49,034 bases of DNA from Nitrospirae bacterium MYbinv3 (GTDB lineage Bacteria > Nitrospirota > Thermodesulfovibrionia > Thermodesulfovibrionales > Magnetobacteriaceae): contig PEAB01000007.1 of assembly GCA_002753395.1 (NCBI GenBank), positions 1 through 49,034 on the forward strand. Reading direction: 5' to 3'. A program made the position numbers and the translations under genes. The first letter of the stretch is position 1. Every line of letters starts with the position of its first letter. The notes under the pieces were generated by a model that was not told the origin of the DNA, did not search any database, and saw only the letters and a program-made list of their open reading frames with translations. Positions 33,739 through 43,369 of the stretch are shown here, piece after piece.

Positions 33739-34488
33739 TTAAACCATATTGATATTTAAAATCAATAAGAACAAGATTTCGTTCAATTCTATCAATGCCC
33801 CTAGAACATCGCCGTTTAGCCCTCCTAACAGCTTTTGAGACGTCAAGACACCCAGGTGTGTAAACGCATAGCACGCGAGAAGATTCAACAGCCATCTGAT
33901 ATCAGATCCAGCCGTGATCAATACCGTCATAAGGAGGGATGCCATAAACACACCTAATGTAGTGTTGTCAATGAATAACCTCCCAAGTCCTTCCTTCGAG
34001 GCGCTTGAGCCGGTGTACATGGCATAGACGCACGTTGCACGGCCAACCACTGGAAACAGTAAGAGCGGATAGGTGCTGATTGTAAGGGGCTGCTTTAACA
34101 GCAGATACTTAAGCATGATGCAAAAGACGATAGCTCCAACGCCGAAGGGGCCAACCGTGGAAGACTTCATAATCAATAGTTTTTCGGCCACAGTTTTTCT
34201 AGCCGCTACAGCATCGAACGTATCGGCAATGGCGTCAAGGTGCAGCCCGCCTGTGATTAACACAAGCAGGATAACGATCAAAAGGCGTAAAACATCTGAT
34301 GGCAGATACTTGCTCAATAGCACCCAACAACCCCACAGACATGCACCAATTAGTAGACCGACAATGGGGAAGTATGCGGCGCTTTTAGCGACATCCTTGT
34401 CATCAAGCAGCTCAAAGCGCCCTGGCAGCGGTATTATAGTAAGAAACTCTATGGCGAAACCAAGAGGTGTCCTAAGGCCTTTCAGCAT
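33739..34488 (-). CDS. cobS: Adenosylcobinamide-GDP ribazoletransferase CobS
   Basis: A 249-residue multi-span membrane enzyme that joins alpha-ribazole to adenosylcobinamide-GDP. The hallmark [14 protein letters not shown] is at 80-93. I start at the ATG at 34488, which overlaps cobT by 17 bases and gives the usual family length; a longer frame opens at 34548 inside cobT. Several membrane segments follow. It acts directly after CobT and CobU; cobU is not in the window. Confidence 0.93.
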   Translation of the reverse strand: MLKGLRTPLGFAIEFLTIIPLPGRFELLDDKDVAKSAAYFPIVGLLIGACLWGCWVLLSKYLPSDVLRLLIVILLVLITGGLHLDAIADTFDAVAARKTVAEKLLIMKSSTVGPFGVGAIVFCIMLKYLLLKQPLTISTYPLLLFPVVGRATCVYAMYTGSSASKEGLGRLFIDNTTLGVFMASLLMTVLITAGSDIRWLLNLLACYAFTHLGVLTSQKLLGGLNGDVLGALIELNEILFLLILNINMV

Positions 34489-35494
34489 CGGTGACGCCGG
34501 CCTGCTCAAAGGTAGCCATCTCGCTGTATATCTTGACTGCGGCGTCAAGGATGGTCATGGCCAGGGCAGCGCCGGTACCCTCGCCAAGGCGCATATCAAG
34601 GTCGAGTATCGGTTGAGCGCCCATGTAGTCCATCATGGCCTTATGACCGACTTCCTGGGACATGTGTGCAAAGAACATGTAGTCCCTCACGCTGTTGTCC
34701 ATGCAGTATGCAATCAACGCCCCCGCCGTGGATATAAATCCATCTACTACGATAGGCAGCGACCTTTGTGCAGCGCCCAGACACATGCCTGCAATAGCGG
34801 CTATCTCTGCCCCGCCTACCTTTGCAAGGACGTCTATAGGGTCAGCCTTGTCGGGTCTGTTAAGGTCAATAGCGCGCTCTATTACGTCTATCTTCTTAGT
34901 CAGGGCTTCGTTGTCAATGCCAGTGCCCCTGTCCGTGACCTCCCGCACCGTTTTTGACGTTATTACAGAGGCTATAGCTGCTGAGGCGGTCGTATTTGCT
35001 ATTCCCATCTCACCGGTAGCGAACATGTTAAACCCCATATCGGCGTATTGGATAAGCAAGTGACTGCCAGCCTCGATGCACCTAAGCGTCTCCTGGCGGC
35101 TCATGGCAGGTCCCTTTGCCATATTCTTGGTGCCGTGTACGACCTTTTTTTGTATCAAGCCGGCAACCTCGTTGAAATCGTAGTTTACGCCAACGTCTAC
35201 GACGACGACCTGAGCTCCGGCATGACGAGCCAGGACGTTTATGCCTGCACCTCCGGCCAGGAAGTTGAAGACCATCTGCGGTGTGACCTCTGCTGGATAG
35301 GCCGATACTCCCTCTTCTGCCACGCCGTGGTCGGCGGCAAAGACAAACACCACCTTTTTAGGTATAGTAAGCGTCTGCGTCTCATAGATAGCTGCAAGGC
35401 GGCAGGCAAACTGCTCAAGTATTCCCAGACTCCCCCGTGGTTTTGTCAGGTTGTCAAGATGCCTCTGCGCCAGCTCTAAATACTCTTTATTCAT
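34472..35494 (-). CDS. cobT: Nicotinate-nucleotide-dimethylbenzimidazole phosphoribosyltransferase CobT
   Basis: A 340-residue enzyme that activates the lower-ligand base of cobalamin. [11 protein letters not shown] at 17-27, [16 protein letters not shown] at 52-67 and the catalytic glutamate E305 in [10 protein letters not shown] are all present, so it is intact. GGAGAA stands before the ATG. It overlaps cobS. A decayed partial copy lies at 36113-36754, and a TA pair intervenes immediately upstream. Confidence 0.95.
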   Translation of the reverse strand: MNKEYLELAQRHLDNLTKPRGSLGILEQFACRLAAIYETQTLTIPKKVVFVFAADHGVAEEGVSAYPAEVTPQMVFNFLAGGAGINVLARHAGAQVVVVDVGVNYDFNEVAGLIQKKVVHGTKNMAKGPAMSRQETLRCIEAGSHLLIQYADMGFNMFATGEMGIANTTASAAIASVITSKTVREVTDRGTGIDNEALTKKIDVIERAIDLNRPDKADPIDVLAKVGGAEIAAIAGMCLGAAQRSLPIVVDGFISTAGALIAYCMDNSVRDYMFFAHMSQEVGHKAMMDYMGAQPILDLDMRLGEGTGAALAMTILDAAVKIYSEMATFEQAGVTDAERP

Positions 35495-35502
35495 ACTTCT
35501 CC

Positions 35503-35775
35503 TTAAGTTTGGTTATATATCTCTTGATGAGTACCAATGTCGATTAATTCAACAATGCCCTTTTTATACTTGAAACTTAGTCTTATAGTGTAGGTAATAT
35601 GACATGACCAGAAATCCTTTAGCTCTCCTGATAGCTTATGTGTCTTTAATGAAGGATCAAACGGATCGAGTGTTAATTTCTCTATAACTACTTCAAATTC
35701 TTTTTTGAGATACGGGTTTTTCTTGAATAACTTATTGGCTTGCTTTAGAAAGGGAGGTTTTGCCTTAATCTGCAT
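35503..35775 (-). CDS. RelE/YafQ-like toxin of a type II toxin-antitoxin pair
   Basis: A 90-residue basic protein in the RelE/ParE fold family: an N-terminal lysine-rich helical hairpin, then [17 protein letters not shown] (44-60), YTIRLSFKY (62-70) and the closing [11 protein letters not shown] (77-87), which fits the YafQ/mRNA-interferase wording. It overlaps the antitoxin end by 11 bases and ends nine bases before the cobT start. Ribosome-dependent mRNA cleavage is the family role. Confidence 0.82.
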   Translation of the reverse strand: MQIKAKPPFLKQANKLFKKNPYLKKEFEVVIEKLTLDPFDPSLKTHKLSGELKDFWSCHITYTIRLSFKYKKGIVELIDIGTHQEIYNQT

Positions 35776-35953
35776 TGTCTATAGCTTGCATTAAATCAGC
35801 AACGCTGTTAAAGGTCAAGCTAGGTTCTTTATCGGATTTAAGCATCCTGTTTTTTGTCTCCTGGTATCTGAGAAAGTTAATAAAGTCAACCACCTCTGAT
35901 TTTCTGTTCTCAGGCAGCTCATTAAAAAGATCTATAATCGTAGTTAAATCCAT
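35765..35953 (-). CDS. DUF2281-type antitoxin
   Basis: A 62-residue protein opening MDLTTIIDLFNELPENRKSE with VVDFINFLRYQ, the DUF2281 pattern seen next to RelE-like toxins. I start at the ATG at 35953; an upstream TTG at 35989 extends the frame by 12 residues but looks less natural. Antitoxin-then-toxin order and the 11-base overlap support a TA pair. Confidence 0.75.
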   Translation of the reverse strand: MDLTTIIDLFNELPENRKSEVVDFINFLRYQETKNRMLKSDKEPSLTFNSVADLMQAIDNAD

Positions 35954-36112
35954 AAAAAGATAATAACTTAACTCAAAACCAGAAGGCAATGTTTTATTTT
36001 ATCTAAATAAATCAGATTTGCAAATTCCTTGTAATTCCCGGGTGCATAAGAGCCACCACCAGGTCCTTACGAATACAACAAGCAATGAAAGTCCTTTGCA
36101 CGGACATTTATG

Positions 36113-36754
36113 GGGTCAGACCTGTCGGGTCTGTTAAGGTCAATAGCACGCTCAATGACATCTATCTACTTAGTCATGGCGTCGTTGTCAATACCAGTGC
36201 CCCTGCCCGTGACCTCTCGCACCGTTCTTGACGTTATAAGGAGGCTATAGCCGCTGAGGCAGTCGTATTGGCGATTCCCATCTCACCGGTTGCAAACATG
36301 TTAAACCCCATATCGGCGTACTGTATAAGCAAGGACTGCCAGCCTCGATGCACCTAAGCGTCTCCTGGCGGCTCATGGCAGGTCCCTTTGCCATAATCTT
36401 GGTGCCGTGTACGACCTTTTTTTGTATCAAGCCGGCAACCTCGTTGAAATCGTAGTTTACTCCAACGTCTACGACGACCTGCGCTCCGGCATGACGAGCC
36501 AGGACGTTTATGCCTGCACCTCCGGCCAGGAAGTTGAAGACCATCTGCGGTGTGACCTCTGCTGGATAGGCCGATACTCCCTTTTCTGCCGCGCCATGGT
36601 CGGCGGCAAAGTCAAACGCCGCCCTTTTAGGTATAGTAAGCGTCTGCGTCTCATAGATAGCTGCAAGGCGGCAGGCAAACTACCCTAGTCTCCCACGTGG
36701 TTTTGTAAGGTTGTCAAGATGTTCTTGCGTCAGCTCTAAATACTCTTTATTTAT
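36113..36754 (-). pseudogene. Decayed partial duplicate of cobT (5' part)
   Basis: Nearly the same sequence as 34839-35494 of cobT, covering about the first two thirds of the gene, with substitutions and several small deletions that break the frame. The start codon is lost: where cobT has GTATGAATAAAG, this copy has GTATAAATAAAG (ATA at 36754-36752). The left junction falls on GGGTCA, a six-base word present in both cobT (34839-34844) and here (36113-36118). The right end of homology is about 36764. Any short frame inside is residual. Confidence 0.9.
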
Positions 36755-36872
36755 ACTTCTCCTTTGTCAATTTATTGTCATGTATTATACAGTATTTTTA
36801 CAGTAACTTGTGTTGAATGTTTGTGACTAAATATGTTATGTTAAATAGAATATAGCTTGTAAGGTGATATTT

Positions 36873-37772
36873 ATGTATTATAGAAGAAAGATTATACTAG
36901 TGCTTTTACAGATGTTTGATGGAAGTCTGGCCAGAATGGAATTTCAGAAGTATTTGTTTCTGCTGACAACGTTACAAGATAAGGCAGCATTCGATTTTGT
37001 ACCATATAAATATGGCTGCTTTTCATTTCAATCTTATGAGGACATAGTAATAATGGCAAAACAAGGGATTTTACAAGAGAATGATCGTGATTCTAATACA
37101 ATAAGAATAAATTCTTCAAAAAAAGATAGCGTGGATTATATATCAGTGTTGAAAAGTTATGACAAATACGCTTTATATAGTTTGAAAGAGAGATTTGGTA
37201 AGTTTAGCAAGAATGATTTAATTAAATATGTTTATAAGACTTACCCTTTTTATGCTATTAATAGTAAGATAGTAAATGAGCACTTGACAGAAAGCGAGAT
37301 AGAAGCAGTCGTTAGATCTAGACCAATAAGCAATAGTACATGCGTGTTCACTATAGGTTATGAAGGGAAAAGTATTGATTATTACTTGAAACAGTTAATT
37401 ATGAATGATATAAGGTTATTGTGTGATATTAGAAGTAACCCGATAAGCCGTAAGTGCGGATTTTCAAAAAATCAGTTAAGCAAATTTGTATCAAATGTAA
37501 AGATTAATTATATTCATTATCCTGAACTTGGTATCGATTCATCAATGAGGAAATCGCATACTACACAAAATGACTATAATGCTTTGTTTAGAACATATAG
37601 TGAGAGCATACTTCCTTCACACACTAGAACCTTAAATGATATATACTGTCATACAATAAAATATAAGCGTGTGGCTCTGACATGTTTTGAAAATGATTAT
37701 CAACTGTGTCACAGGAAAATTGTTGCAAAAGAGTTGATTAACAGATACGAACTTAATATAGTAAATTTATAA
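36873..37772 (+). CDS. DUF488 protein with an N-terminal Panacea/SocA-like region
   Basis: A 299-residue protein. Residues 158-295 form a DUF488 domain: TIGYEGK (160-166), DIRSNPISRK (185-194), HYPELGI (215-221) and CFENDYQLCHR (271-281). The N-terminal 150 residues contain RMEFQKYLFLLTTL and FVPYKYGCFSFQSYEDI, resembling the Panacea/DUF4065 antitoxin domain (KLLYL...YGPFS), by eye only. The ATG at 36873 has AAGGTG eight bases upstream; a GTG at 36864 is in frame. The gene is visibly AT-rich compared with its surroundings, which suggests transfer. It pairs with the gene at 37953. Function unknown. Confidence 0.78.
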   Translation: MYYRRKIILVLLQMFDGSLARMEFQKYLFLLTTLQDKAAFDFVPYKYGCFSFQSYEDIVIMAKQGILQENDRDSNTIRINSSKKDSVDYISVLKSYDKYALYSLKERFGKFSKNDLIKYVYKTYPFYAINSKIVNEHLTESEIEAVVRSRPISNSTCVFTIGYEGKSIDYYLKQLIMNDIRLLCDIRSNPISRKCGFSKNQLSKFVSNVKINYIHYPELGIDSSMRKSHTTQNDYNALFRTYSESILPSHTRTLNDIYCHTIKYKRVALTCFENDYQLCHRKIVAKELINRYELNIVNL

Positions 37773-37777
37773 TAATT

Positions 37778-37941
37778 TGACAATGTCATATTACATATGG
37801 TTGCTATAAAAACATCTGAACCACGATTTAACGGATTAAGGGATTACCAGGATTAGTTAAAATCTTTTTCCTGTAAATCCTATAATCTGTGTAATCCTAG
37901 TTCAGACAATCCATATATTATACTTAAATATGACATTGTCA
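37778..37941. mobile_element. 164-bp nested palindromic element between the two cassette genes
   Basis: Bounded by a perfect 15-base inverted repeat: TGACAATGTCATATT at 37778-37792 and its complement at 37927-37941. Inside, TCTGAACCACGATTTAACGG and its imperfect complement near 37895-37910 form a second palindrome with CAGGATTA/CCTGTAAATCC wording. The inner motif is related to the inner arms of the element at 4077-4378. It begins five bases after the DUF488 stop and ends 11 bases before the next start codon. Confidence 0.65.
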
Positions 37942-37952
37942 GAATAATATTA

Positions 37953-38432
37953 ATGAAAATAAAAGTTCTAATTACTGTCAAAACTTACCCCAATATATCC
38001 CCAAAGTATGAAGAAGTAGTTTGTACTGCTGGAGTTAGAGAGGATGGATCATGGATCAGGATATATCCTATTCCTTTCAGAAAGATGGACTATGATAAAC
38101 GATTTAAAAAGTACCAATGGATAGAACTTAATTTAGAGAGACGTACTGAGGATTTCAGACCTGAGAGCTATAGACCTCTAAATATTGGAGAAATTAGTTT
38201 GTTAGAAAAGATTGATACAGCTAATTATTGGCAAAAAAGAAGAGAAATTATCTTAAAGAATGAATATTATAGTTTGGATAAATTAATAAAAAATGCAAAA
38301 GATAAAAAAATTAAAAAATCTTTGGCTGTATTTAAGCCGAGAGAGATAATTGATTTCATTTATGAGGAAGTAGAAAGAGAGTGGGATAAGGATAAGGTTG
38401 AAGAATTAGAAGCCCAAACCCTTTTATTATAG
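37953..38432 (+). CDS. Conserved hypothetical protein, partner of the DUF488 gene
   Basis: A 159-residue basic protein with MKIKVLITVKTYP at 1-13, VVCTAGVREDGSWIRIYPIP near 22-41 and KKYQWIELNLERR near 52-64, then a helical lysine-rich part ending EREWDKDKVEELE. I know this pattern as a conserved unknown family found beside DUF488 genes; from memory the relatives continue with a Cys/His-containing C-terminus, so this one may be 3'-truncated. No membrane segment. It has no clear Shine-Dalgarno, since the palindromic element abuts it. AT-rich like its partner. Confidence 0.65.
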   Translation: MKIKVLITVKTYPNISPKYEEVVCTAGVREDGSWIRIYPIPFRKMDYDKRFKKYQWIELNLERRTEDFRPESYRPLNIGEISLLEKIDTANYWQKRREIILKNEYYSLDKLIKNAKDKKIKKSLAVFKPREIIDFIYEEVEREWDKDKVEELEAQTLLL

Positions 38433-38492
38433 TGGGGGTATTTTATCCACTATTATGGCCTAAACTGACATTGTATGATAAGGTATAACTCA

Positions 38493-38560
38493 TAACGGGG
38501 TCAAGGGGACGAGTCCCCTTGCGAGGGGGTCTGAGGGGGAGCAGAGCTCCCCCTTCTTCT
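38493..38560 (+). repeat. Dispersed GC-rich palindromic repeat, copy H
   Basis: ACGGGGTCAAGGGG, the CAAGGGGAC/GTCCCCTTG dyad, GAGGGGGTCTGAGG and a GGGGGAGC/GCTCCCCC hairpin. Closely matches copy E. It occupies the gap between the AT-rich cassette and the atpC stop (38564), four bases before the stop codon. Confidence 0.8.
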
Positions 38561-38569
38561 TTCTTATTT
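38535..38569 (+). terminator. Hairpin and T-rich tail ending the DUF488 cassette
   Basis: GGGGGAGC-AGA-GCTCCCCC at 38535-38553 gives an eight-base-pair stem with a three-base loop, followed by TTCTTCTTTCTTATTT. On the plus strand this has the form of an intrinsic terminator for the gene ending at 38432. On the minus strand the same stem lacks a T run, so atpC read-through is possible. Confidence 0.55.
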
Positions 38570-38848
38570 ACCTTCAGGAGTGGTGTCGTCTTGAGGTTCG
38601 GCGCTGTCGGCTAGTACCAGGACGTGGTTTGACACCACCTGAAAATAGGCGTTTTCTACAGTCACACGTCCTGAGCTAGCCCCCTTTTTGTAGACGAGCG
38701 TGCCCGGCTCCAAGGTGGTTAGAAAGCTCGTGTGGCCAGGAAGTACGCCAAGCTGCCCCTCAGTTCCGGGGGCTACAACCTCATCCACTTCCTCTTTAAA
38801 AGAAAACCCAACGGGTGTTACTATCTCTAAGGTCAGAGTCTCTTTCAT
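38564..38848 (-). CDS. atpC: ATP synthase F1 epsilon subunit, short form
   Basis: A 94-residue epsilon subunit. The beta-sandwich is complete: LTLEIVTPVGFSF, then EVVAPGTEGQLGVLPGHTSFLTTLEPG and AYFQVVSNHVLVLADSAE. Typical epsilon subunits continue for another 40 residues as a helical hairpin that can inhibit hydrolysis; here it stops at GDD-like TTPEGK. The stop is four bases from repeat copy H, so truncation by the repeat is possible, but naturally short epsilons are also known. It ends the operon, six bases after atpD. Confidence 0.92.
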   Translation of the reverse strand: MKETLTLEIVTPVGFSFKEEVDEVVAPGTEGQLGVLPGHTSFLTTLEPGTLVYKKGASSGRVTVENAYFQVVSNHVLVLADSAEPQDDTTPEGK

Positions 38849-38854
38849 CTCCGT

Positions 38855-40288
<1,434 letters not shown>

Positions 40289-40412
40289 CTAATTTACTCT
40301 TTTTATAACTTCTATATAATTAATCATGTCTAATTATTTCTCTATATATGCTTTTTGCAAAATCAAGACCAAGTTAAACCCATGTATTATTCTAAACATA
40401 AAGGGAAAGGTC

Positions 40413-41300
40413 TCAATTGCTTGTAATGGCAGCAGCTCCACCTACGATGTCTAGCAGTTCATTGGTGATGGAGGCCTGTCTGGCTTTGTTGTACTGCAGC
40501 GTGAGTTGTTCCAGCAACTCCTTGACGTTCTGCGTAGCGTTTTCCATAGCGACCATCCTGGCTGCCTCTTCAGACACCTGTGACTCAAGTATAGACCTGT
40601 ATAGCAGGTTCTCTACATACTTAGGCAGTATGCCGTTTATTATATTTAATTCCGAGGGTTCAAACAGAAACTTAGTGTGCTCTATGGCGCCTTCGCCTTT
40701 ATCTGGCGGTTCGATGGGCAACAGTCGCATCCGCTTCACTACTTGAACGAGCGTGGATTTGAATTCATTGTATACGATGACAAACTCGTCGATCCTGTCG
40801 TCAGGTCTTCCTTCTGTGTAGGAGGAGATGATTTCGTTGGCTAAATCCTGCACCTGTTTATATTTCAAGGTCTTGTAGAAGTCTACTACCGTTTTTCTTA
40901 CGGGTGTACCTGTTCGATGGAAAAATTCCTTTGCTTTTTTACCTATTGTGGTCAGGCTGATCTCTGTACCTTGTCGCTTGTAGTCGATTAGGAGTCTTTG
41001 TGCATCCTTAAGTATGTTTGTGTTAAACGCTCCACACAGACCCTTGTCGCTTGTAAGCACCAACACCTCTACCCTCTTAATGGGTCTTACAGATAGCAAG
41101 GGATAGTTCTCTTTGTCATCAACTCCTGTAGAGAGGGTTGCGATCAGCGACTGCAGACTGTTCGAGTAGGGCCTGGCCATGAGCATGTTGTTTTGAGCTC
41201 TTCGCAGCTTTGATGCCGATACCATCTGCATAGCGCGGGTTATCTTGCCGGTGCTCTTTATTGATGTGATGCGTTTTCTTATGTCTCTGAGGCTTGGCAT
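40413..41300 (-). CDS. atpG: ATP synthase F1 gamma subunit
   Basis: A 295-residue central-shaft protein. The N-terminal helix MPSLRDIRKRITSIKSTGKITRAM (start only quoted in part: SLRDIRKRITSI, KITRAMQMVSASKL) and the closing helix with ATQNVKELLEQLTLQYNKAR frame the Rossmann-like middle that contains TSDKGLCGAFN. These are the textbook gamma features. It begins seven bases after the atpA stop. Confidence 0.97.
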   Translation of the reverse strand: MPSLRDIRKRITSIKSTGKITRAMQMVSASKLRRAQNNMLMARPYSNSLQSLIATLSTGVDDKENYPLLSVRPIKRVEVLVLTSDKGLCGAFNTNILKDAQRLLIDYKRQGTEISLTTIGKKAKEFFHRTGTPVRKTVVDFYKTLKYKQVQDLANEIISSYTEGRPDDRIDEFVIVYNEFKSTLVQVVKRMRLLPIEPPDKGEGAIEHTKFLFEPSELNIINGILPKYVENLLYRSILESQVSEEAARMVAMENATQNVKELLEQLTLQYNKARQASITNELLDIVGGAAAITSN

Positions 41301-41306
41301 TGTTTC

Positions 41307-42821
41307 TTATCCAATGCTCGAAAAGGTCTTTTTAAACTCGTCAATTGCCTCTTTAAGGGCTGCCTTTAGCTCGTCCGTTAGAGTCTTTTTCTCAGATATG
41401 CCTTTTAATATCGCGTCTCTGTTTTTCTTCATAAAATGTAGAAAGGCAGTTTCAAATTCCTTTATTTTTTCTACGTTGAGATCATCAAGAAAACCCTCAG
41501 TTCCAGCAAACAGAACGGTCACCTGCTCCTCAAGGGACATTGGCATGTACTGTGTTTGCTTCAAGAGTTCGATCATCCTCTTGCCACGTTCTATCTGTGC
41601 TAGTGTTGCCTTATCCAGGTCAGTGCCAAACTGTGCAAAGGCGGCTAACTCTCGATACTGGGCCAAGTCAAGCCTCAACGTGCCAGCCACCTGTTTCATT
41701 GCCTTTGCCTGAGCTGCGCTTCCAACACGGACGTCCGATAGACCAACGTTTATGGCTGGCCTTATGCCAGCATAAAAAAGGTCTGGCTCGAGGTATATCT
41801 GACCGTCCGTTATTGAGATAACGTTGGTTGGTATGTAGGCCGATACATCACCTGCTTGTGTCTCGATTATAGGCAGTGCGGTTAATGAACCGCCTCCCAG
41901 CTCTTTAGAGAGCTTTGAAGCCCTTTCAAGGAGTCTTGAGTGTAAAAAGAACACGTCTCCTGGATAGGCCTCACGACCTGGTGGGCGTCTTAAGAGCAGT
42001 GACAACTGTCTATATGCTGCTGCCTGCTTACTGAGGTCGTCATATATTATAAGGGCATGTCTGCCTGAGTCCCTGAAGTACTCCCCCATTGCGCAGCCGC
42101 TGTAGGGTGCTATGTACTGAAGTGATGCCGGCTCACTGGCGCTTGCACATACGATTGTGGTGTGCTTGAGCGCCCCGTGCTCCTCGAGTATCTTGGCAAC
42201 CCTGACGACGTTAGACATCTTCTGTCCAACGGCAACGTATATGCAAAAGACGTCCGTGTGGTTCTGGTTAATGATAGCGTCAACGGCTATTGCGGTCTTA
42301 CCAGTCTGGCGGTCACCGATGATCAATTCTCTCTGCCCCCTGCCTATAGGTACCATAGCATCTATGGCCTTAAGACCTGTCTGCATAGGTTCGTGTACCG
42401 ATTGCCTGTCCACTATACCAGGGGCCAGGATGTCGACCATTCTTCTCTCTTTGGTTTCGATGGGGCCTTTCCCGTCAATCGGTTGTCCGATGGCATTTAC
42501 GATCCGACCTAAGAGGGCCTCTCCTACAGGCATGTCCATGATCCTGCCCGTACGTTTTACTATATCGCCCTCGTGTACAAGATTCGACTCTCCAAACAGA
42601 ACGCATCCTATCGTCTCTTCTTCCAGATTGAGCGCCATACCATAGACATCGTTAGGAAACTCAAGCAATTCGCTCGACATTGCTTTTTCAAGGCCGTACA
42701 CCCTGGCAATACCATCGCCGACACTTAAGACAGCGCCTATCTCACTTACGTCTATCTTTTCCTCAAACCCGTATATACATTTCTTGATCTGCGAGCTTAT
42801 CTCTTCAACATTTATTTCCAT
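41307..42821 (-). CDS. atpA: ATP synthase F1 alpha subunit
   Basis: A 504-residue non-catalytic head subunit. The P-loop GDRQTGKT is at 169-176. Family motifs [11 protein letters not shown] (34-44), [14 protein letters not shown] and [22 protein letters not shown] are present. Length and order are standard. It lies five bases after atpH. Confidence 0.98.
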   Translation of the reverse strand: MEINVEEISSQIKKCIYGFEEKIDVSEIGAVLSVGDGIARVYGLEKAMSSELLEFPNDVYGMALNLEEETIGCVLFGESNLVHEGDIVKRTGRIMDMPVGEALLGRIVNAIGQPIDGKGPIETKERRMVDILAPGIVDRQSVHEPMQTGLKAIDAMVPIGRGQRELIIGDRQTGKTAIAVDAIINQNHTDVFCIYVAVGQKMSNVVRVAKILEEHGALKHTTIVCASASEPASLQYIAPYSGCAMGEYFRDSGRHALIIYDDLSKQAAAYRQLSLLLRRPPGREAYPGDVFFLHSRLLERASKLSKELGGGSLTALPIIETQAGDVSAYIPTNVISITDGQIYLEPDLFYAGIRPAINVGLSDVRVGSAAQAKAMKQVAGTLRLDLAQYRELAAFAQFGTDLDKATLAQIERGKRMIELLKQTQYMPMSLEEQVTVLFAGTEGFLDDLNVEKIKEFETAFLHFMKKNRDAILKGISEKKTLTDELKAALKEAIDEFKKTFSSIG

Positions 42822-42826
42822 CTAAA

Positions 42827-43369
42827 TCACCTCTCTAACAGTGCTTCTCTTAATTTTGCAAGCTGCCCCTTAAGACTAACGTCAAACACATAGCCTTCAA
42901 CCTTTACGACAAAGCCTCCTATAATTGCTGGGTCTATGACGTACTCTATCTCAACTTCTTTATTTAAGCGACTTTTAAGTGAATCTTTTAACCGTTCGTG
43001 CTTTTCCTTATCCAACAGTGCTGATGTTGTAACAACCGCAATTGCCATATTTTTAGCTGAGAGGTAAAACCGCATTAGGACAGTGAGTATATCTGATATC
43101 TGATCTACGTCTTTTTTCTTTATCACGTTTAAGACAAAGCTCTTACAAAGTCTTGTCAGGTTTAATTCCTTGGTGATCTGCTCGATGGCGTCCATCCTGT
43201 CCTTGTCAAAAAACATCGGGCTGCTAAAGACCGACCGCAAGCACTTATCCTTCTTAATCAGTTTATTGACTAAGGTAAGCTCATTGATAACCTTTTCTAA
43301 TTCTTCTATGCTTAGTGAGTTATAGAGGGTTTGTGCATATCTCTTGGCTGCCTTGCTGCTTTTTCTCAA
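42827..43369 (-). CDS. atpH: ATP synthase F1 delta subunit
   Basis: A 180-residue stalk protein. AAKRYAQTLYNSL near 7-19 opens the helical N-domain; the C-terminal DPAIIGGFVVKVEGYVFDVSLKGQL is the conserved delta/OSCP signature. The start overlaps the b' stop by four bases (ATGA). It links the b/b' stator to the alpha subunits. Confidence 0.95.
   Translation of the reverse strand: MRKSSKAAKRYAQTLYNSLSIEELEKVINELTLVNKLIKKDKCLRSVFSSPMFFDKDRMDAIEQITKELNLTRLCKSFVLNVIKKKDVDQISDILTVLMRFYLSAKNMAIAVVTTSALLDKEKHERLKDSLKSRLNKEVEIEYVIDPAIIGGFVVKVEGYVFDVSLKGQLAKLREALLER

Noticed and set aside
26280-35800. Cobalamin riboswitch before the cob genes
   Set aside because: No B12-box-like GCCACTG with the expected surrounding helices was seen upstream of cobT, cobC or cbiB.
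36245-36544. Short frame resembling part of CobT
   Set aside because: A leftover of the decayed cobT copy; it lacks the native start and the 3' third with the catalytic glutamate.
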